NCBI GenBank assembly: GCA_964446745.1
Contig: CAYURR010000151.1
Coordinates: 1 to 7,178, forward strand
Source of the DNA: CAYURR01 sp964446745
GTDB lineage: Bacteria > Bacillota > Clostridia > Lachnospirales > WQUN01
Direction of reading: 5' to 3'
DNA: 7,178 nt
The notes under the pieces are model-generated. The model saw only the letters and a program-made list of their open reading frames with translations. It was not told the DNA's origin and searched no databases. Below are positions 5,841-7,178 of this stretch, one piece after another. Numbering within the stretch: position 1 is the first letter of the stretch; each line of letters starts with the position of its first letter. The translations under genes were made by a program, and so were the position numbers.

Positions 5841-5847
5841 CCTCCTA
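5841..5847 (-). promoter_or_regulatory. consensus Shine-Dalgarno that fixes the GTG start of the flippase
   Basis: On the minus strand TAGGAGG occupies 5847-5841, 5 nt before GTG 5835. The only nearby ATG (5837-5835) is out of frame and meets TGA at once, so GTG is the working start. Confidence 0.75.
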
Positions 5848-5862
5848 CTGTACATTTCTTGT

Positions 5863-7178
5863 TTATTGCTTATCCTTTTTATTAGCCTTTGCGCGTAGAC
5901 CCGCATCCAAAATGCGCTTGCGTATGCGGATCGTTTGCGGTGTGATCTCCACAAGCTCGTCTTCAGAAATAAATTCCAGCGTTTGCTCGAGGCTCATGTT
6001 GATATAAGGTGACAGCCTCATCGCGTCATCGGAGCCCGACGCGCGCATGTTGGTCAGTTGCTTTCGTTTGCAGACATTTACATCCATGTCCGCCGCGCGA
6101 GCATTCCTGCCGACGACCATACCCGCATATACCTTCGCTCCTGGCGGAATAAACATCTCACCGCGTTCCTGAGCGTTATAAAGACCGTACGGATTGGCCT
6201 CACCTGTTTCAAATGCTACAAGCGAACCTTGGAAGCGTGTAGCTATTTCACCCTTGTGTGGTGCATATTCCTTGAATATCGAATTAATAATGCCTGTACC
6301 GCGTGTATCCGTTAAAAACTCAGACCTGTATCCGATCAGTCCGCGTGCCGGTATGTCAAACACCATGCGCGTATAACCGTTATCGGACGGCATCATGTTA
6401 ACCATGTTAGCCTTACGTGAGCCCAACTTCTCTATTACAGCACCCGTATACTCATCGGGCACGATAACCGTGACGGTCTCTATCGGCTCTGTAGTTACAC
6501 CGTCTTTTTCATGCATGTTGACCTCGGGCTTTGATACCTGAAACTCGTAACCCTCTCTGCGCATGTTCTCAATAAGCACGGACAGATGCAACTCTCCCCT
6601 ACCCGATACCTTGAACACCTCAGTCGAGTCCGTTTCCTCCACACGCAGGCTCACGTCTGTGTTGAGTTCTTTGAACAAGCGCTCACGCAGGTGACGAGAT
6701 GTGACAAACTTGCCCTCAGTACCCGCGAATGGGCTGTCGTTTACGATGAAATACATCGCAAGCGTAGGCTCCGAGATTTTGCTAAAAGGCAACGGCACTG
6801 GATTCTCTACACCGCAGACTGTATCCCCGATGTGTATGCCCTCGATACCCGAAACGGCTACAATCGAACCGAAGGTAGACTCCGGCGTATCCACGCGCTC
6901 GAGACCCTCAAATTCATACAACTTGGTGATCTTTACGCGGCGCGCATTTTCCGGATGATGTATGTTTATGAGCATGCATTCACTGTTCAGATTAACCCTA
7001 CCGTTTTGCACCTTGCCGATGCCTACACGCCCTACGTACTCATTATAGTCTATCGATGATATTAATATCTGCAGATCTGCATCCGGATCGCCTTTAGGAG
7101 CCGGTATATACGAGAGTATCATATCAAACAGCGGCGTCATATCCGAGCCGCTCTCCTCATGTGAGATCGAGGCGATAC
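5863..7178 (-). CDS. typA: translational GTPase TypA/BipA, 5' end cut by the window
   Basis: Ribosome-associated GTPase of the elongation-factor family, linked in other bacteria to 50S subunit assembly and growth under stress or cold. The window shows 437 residues of a protein usually about 605-615 long; the frame stays open to the edge, upstream of the methionine at 7140 with residues I-A-S-I-S-H-E-E-S-G-S-D that match the family. The missing part is most of the N-terminal GTP-binding domain, so P-loop and switch residues cannot be checked. Visible in order, counted from that methionine: beta-barrel domain II (about 20-110), the EF-G III-like domain (about 123-200, with SGRGELHLSVLIENMRREG), the EF-G V-like domain (about 215-290, with RGLIGYRSEF at 266-275), and the TypA-specific C-terminal domain with RGEMFIPPGAKVYAGMVVG, LTNMRASG and DELVEITP, ending in a lysine-rich tail. 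The stop is 27 nt before the flippase start. Confidence 0.96.
   Translation of the reverse strand, partial: IASISHEESGSDMTPLFDMILSYIPAPKGDPDADLQILISSIDYNEYVGRVGIGKVQNGRVNLNSECMLINIHHPENARRVKITKLYEFEGLERVDTPESTFGSIVAVSGIEGIHIGDTVCGVENPVPLPFSKISEPTLAMYFIVNDSPFAGTEGKFVTSRHLRERLFKELNTDVSLRVEETDSTEVFKVSGRGELHLSVLIENMRREGYEFQVSKPEVNMHEKDGVTTEPIETVTVIVPDEYTGAVIEKLGSRKANMVNMMPSDNGYTRMVFDIPARGLIGYRSEFLTDTRGTGIINSIFKEYAPHKGEIATRFQGSLVAFETGEANPYGLYNAQERGEMFIPPGAKVYAGMVVGRNARAADMDVNVCKRKQLTNMRASGSDDAMRLSPYINMSLEQTLEFISEDELVEITPQTIRIRKRILDAGLRAKANKKDKQ

Noticed and set aside
6586..7059. 157-residue open frame on the plus strand
   Set aside because: It lies wholly inside the strongly conserved typA sequence on the other strand and matches no family.

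Overview
The window reads like a chromosomal segment of a moderate-GC, low-to-mid AT-biased Firmicute, most likely an uncultured Clostridia-type bacterium. The grounds are strong purine-rich Shine-Dalgarno sequences, several GTG/TTG starts, and a gene set typical of that group: a DegV/FakB-type fatty-acid-binding protein, a WYL-domain regulator, a SpoVB/YtgP-like flippase and TypA/BipA. The species cannot be fixed from the sequence. I see no tRNA, rRNA, CRISPR array, intact insertion sequence or phage structural gene.

The left part (1-1975) is rightward and looks accessory. It holds a 73-residue protein with two CxxC pairs, ended by a good intrinsic terminator; a class I SAM-dependent methyltransferase behind a near-consensus promoter; and a 179-residue N-acetylmuramoyl-L-alanine amidase that has the zinc-enzyme catalytic residues but no signal peptide. 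The amidase ribosome binding site can be buried in a hairpin. After it lies a gene-free stretch (1842-1997) rich in inverted repeats, which I read as a double terminator with a possible alternative fold.

The middle part (1979-4256) is a compact rightward operon: a MarR-family regulator starting at TTG 2049, a DegV-family protein 13 nt downstream, and a WYL-domain regulator 17 nt after that. The MarR gene has a promoter with a perfect 15-nt palindrome just downstream of the -10 box, a classic layout for autorepression. The pairing suggests lipid- or ligand-responsive control of fatty-acid handling, but that is inference.

The right part (4246-7178) is leftward: typA/bipA, cut by the window edge at its 5' end, followed after 27 nt by a SpoVB/YtgP-like MATE/MurJ-superfamily flippase. 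The flippase gene ends tail to tail with the WYL gene, overlapping it by 11 nt, so there is no separate terminator between the converging transcripts.

Most of the window is ordinary. The points worth a second look are the MarR promoter-operator, the structured non-coding stretch after the amidase, the RBS-masking hairpin, the signal-less amidase, and small departures from family consensus. I did not find convincing evidence for a wholly new system.
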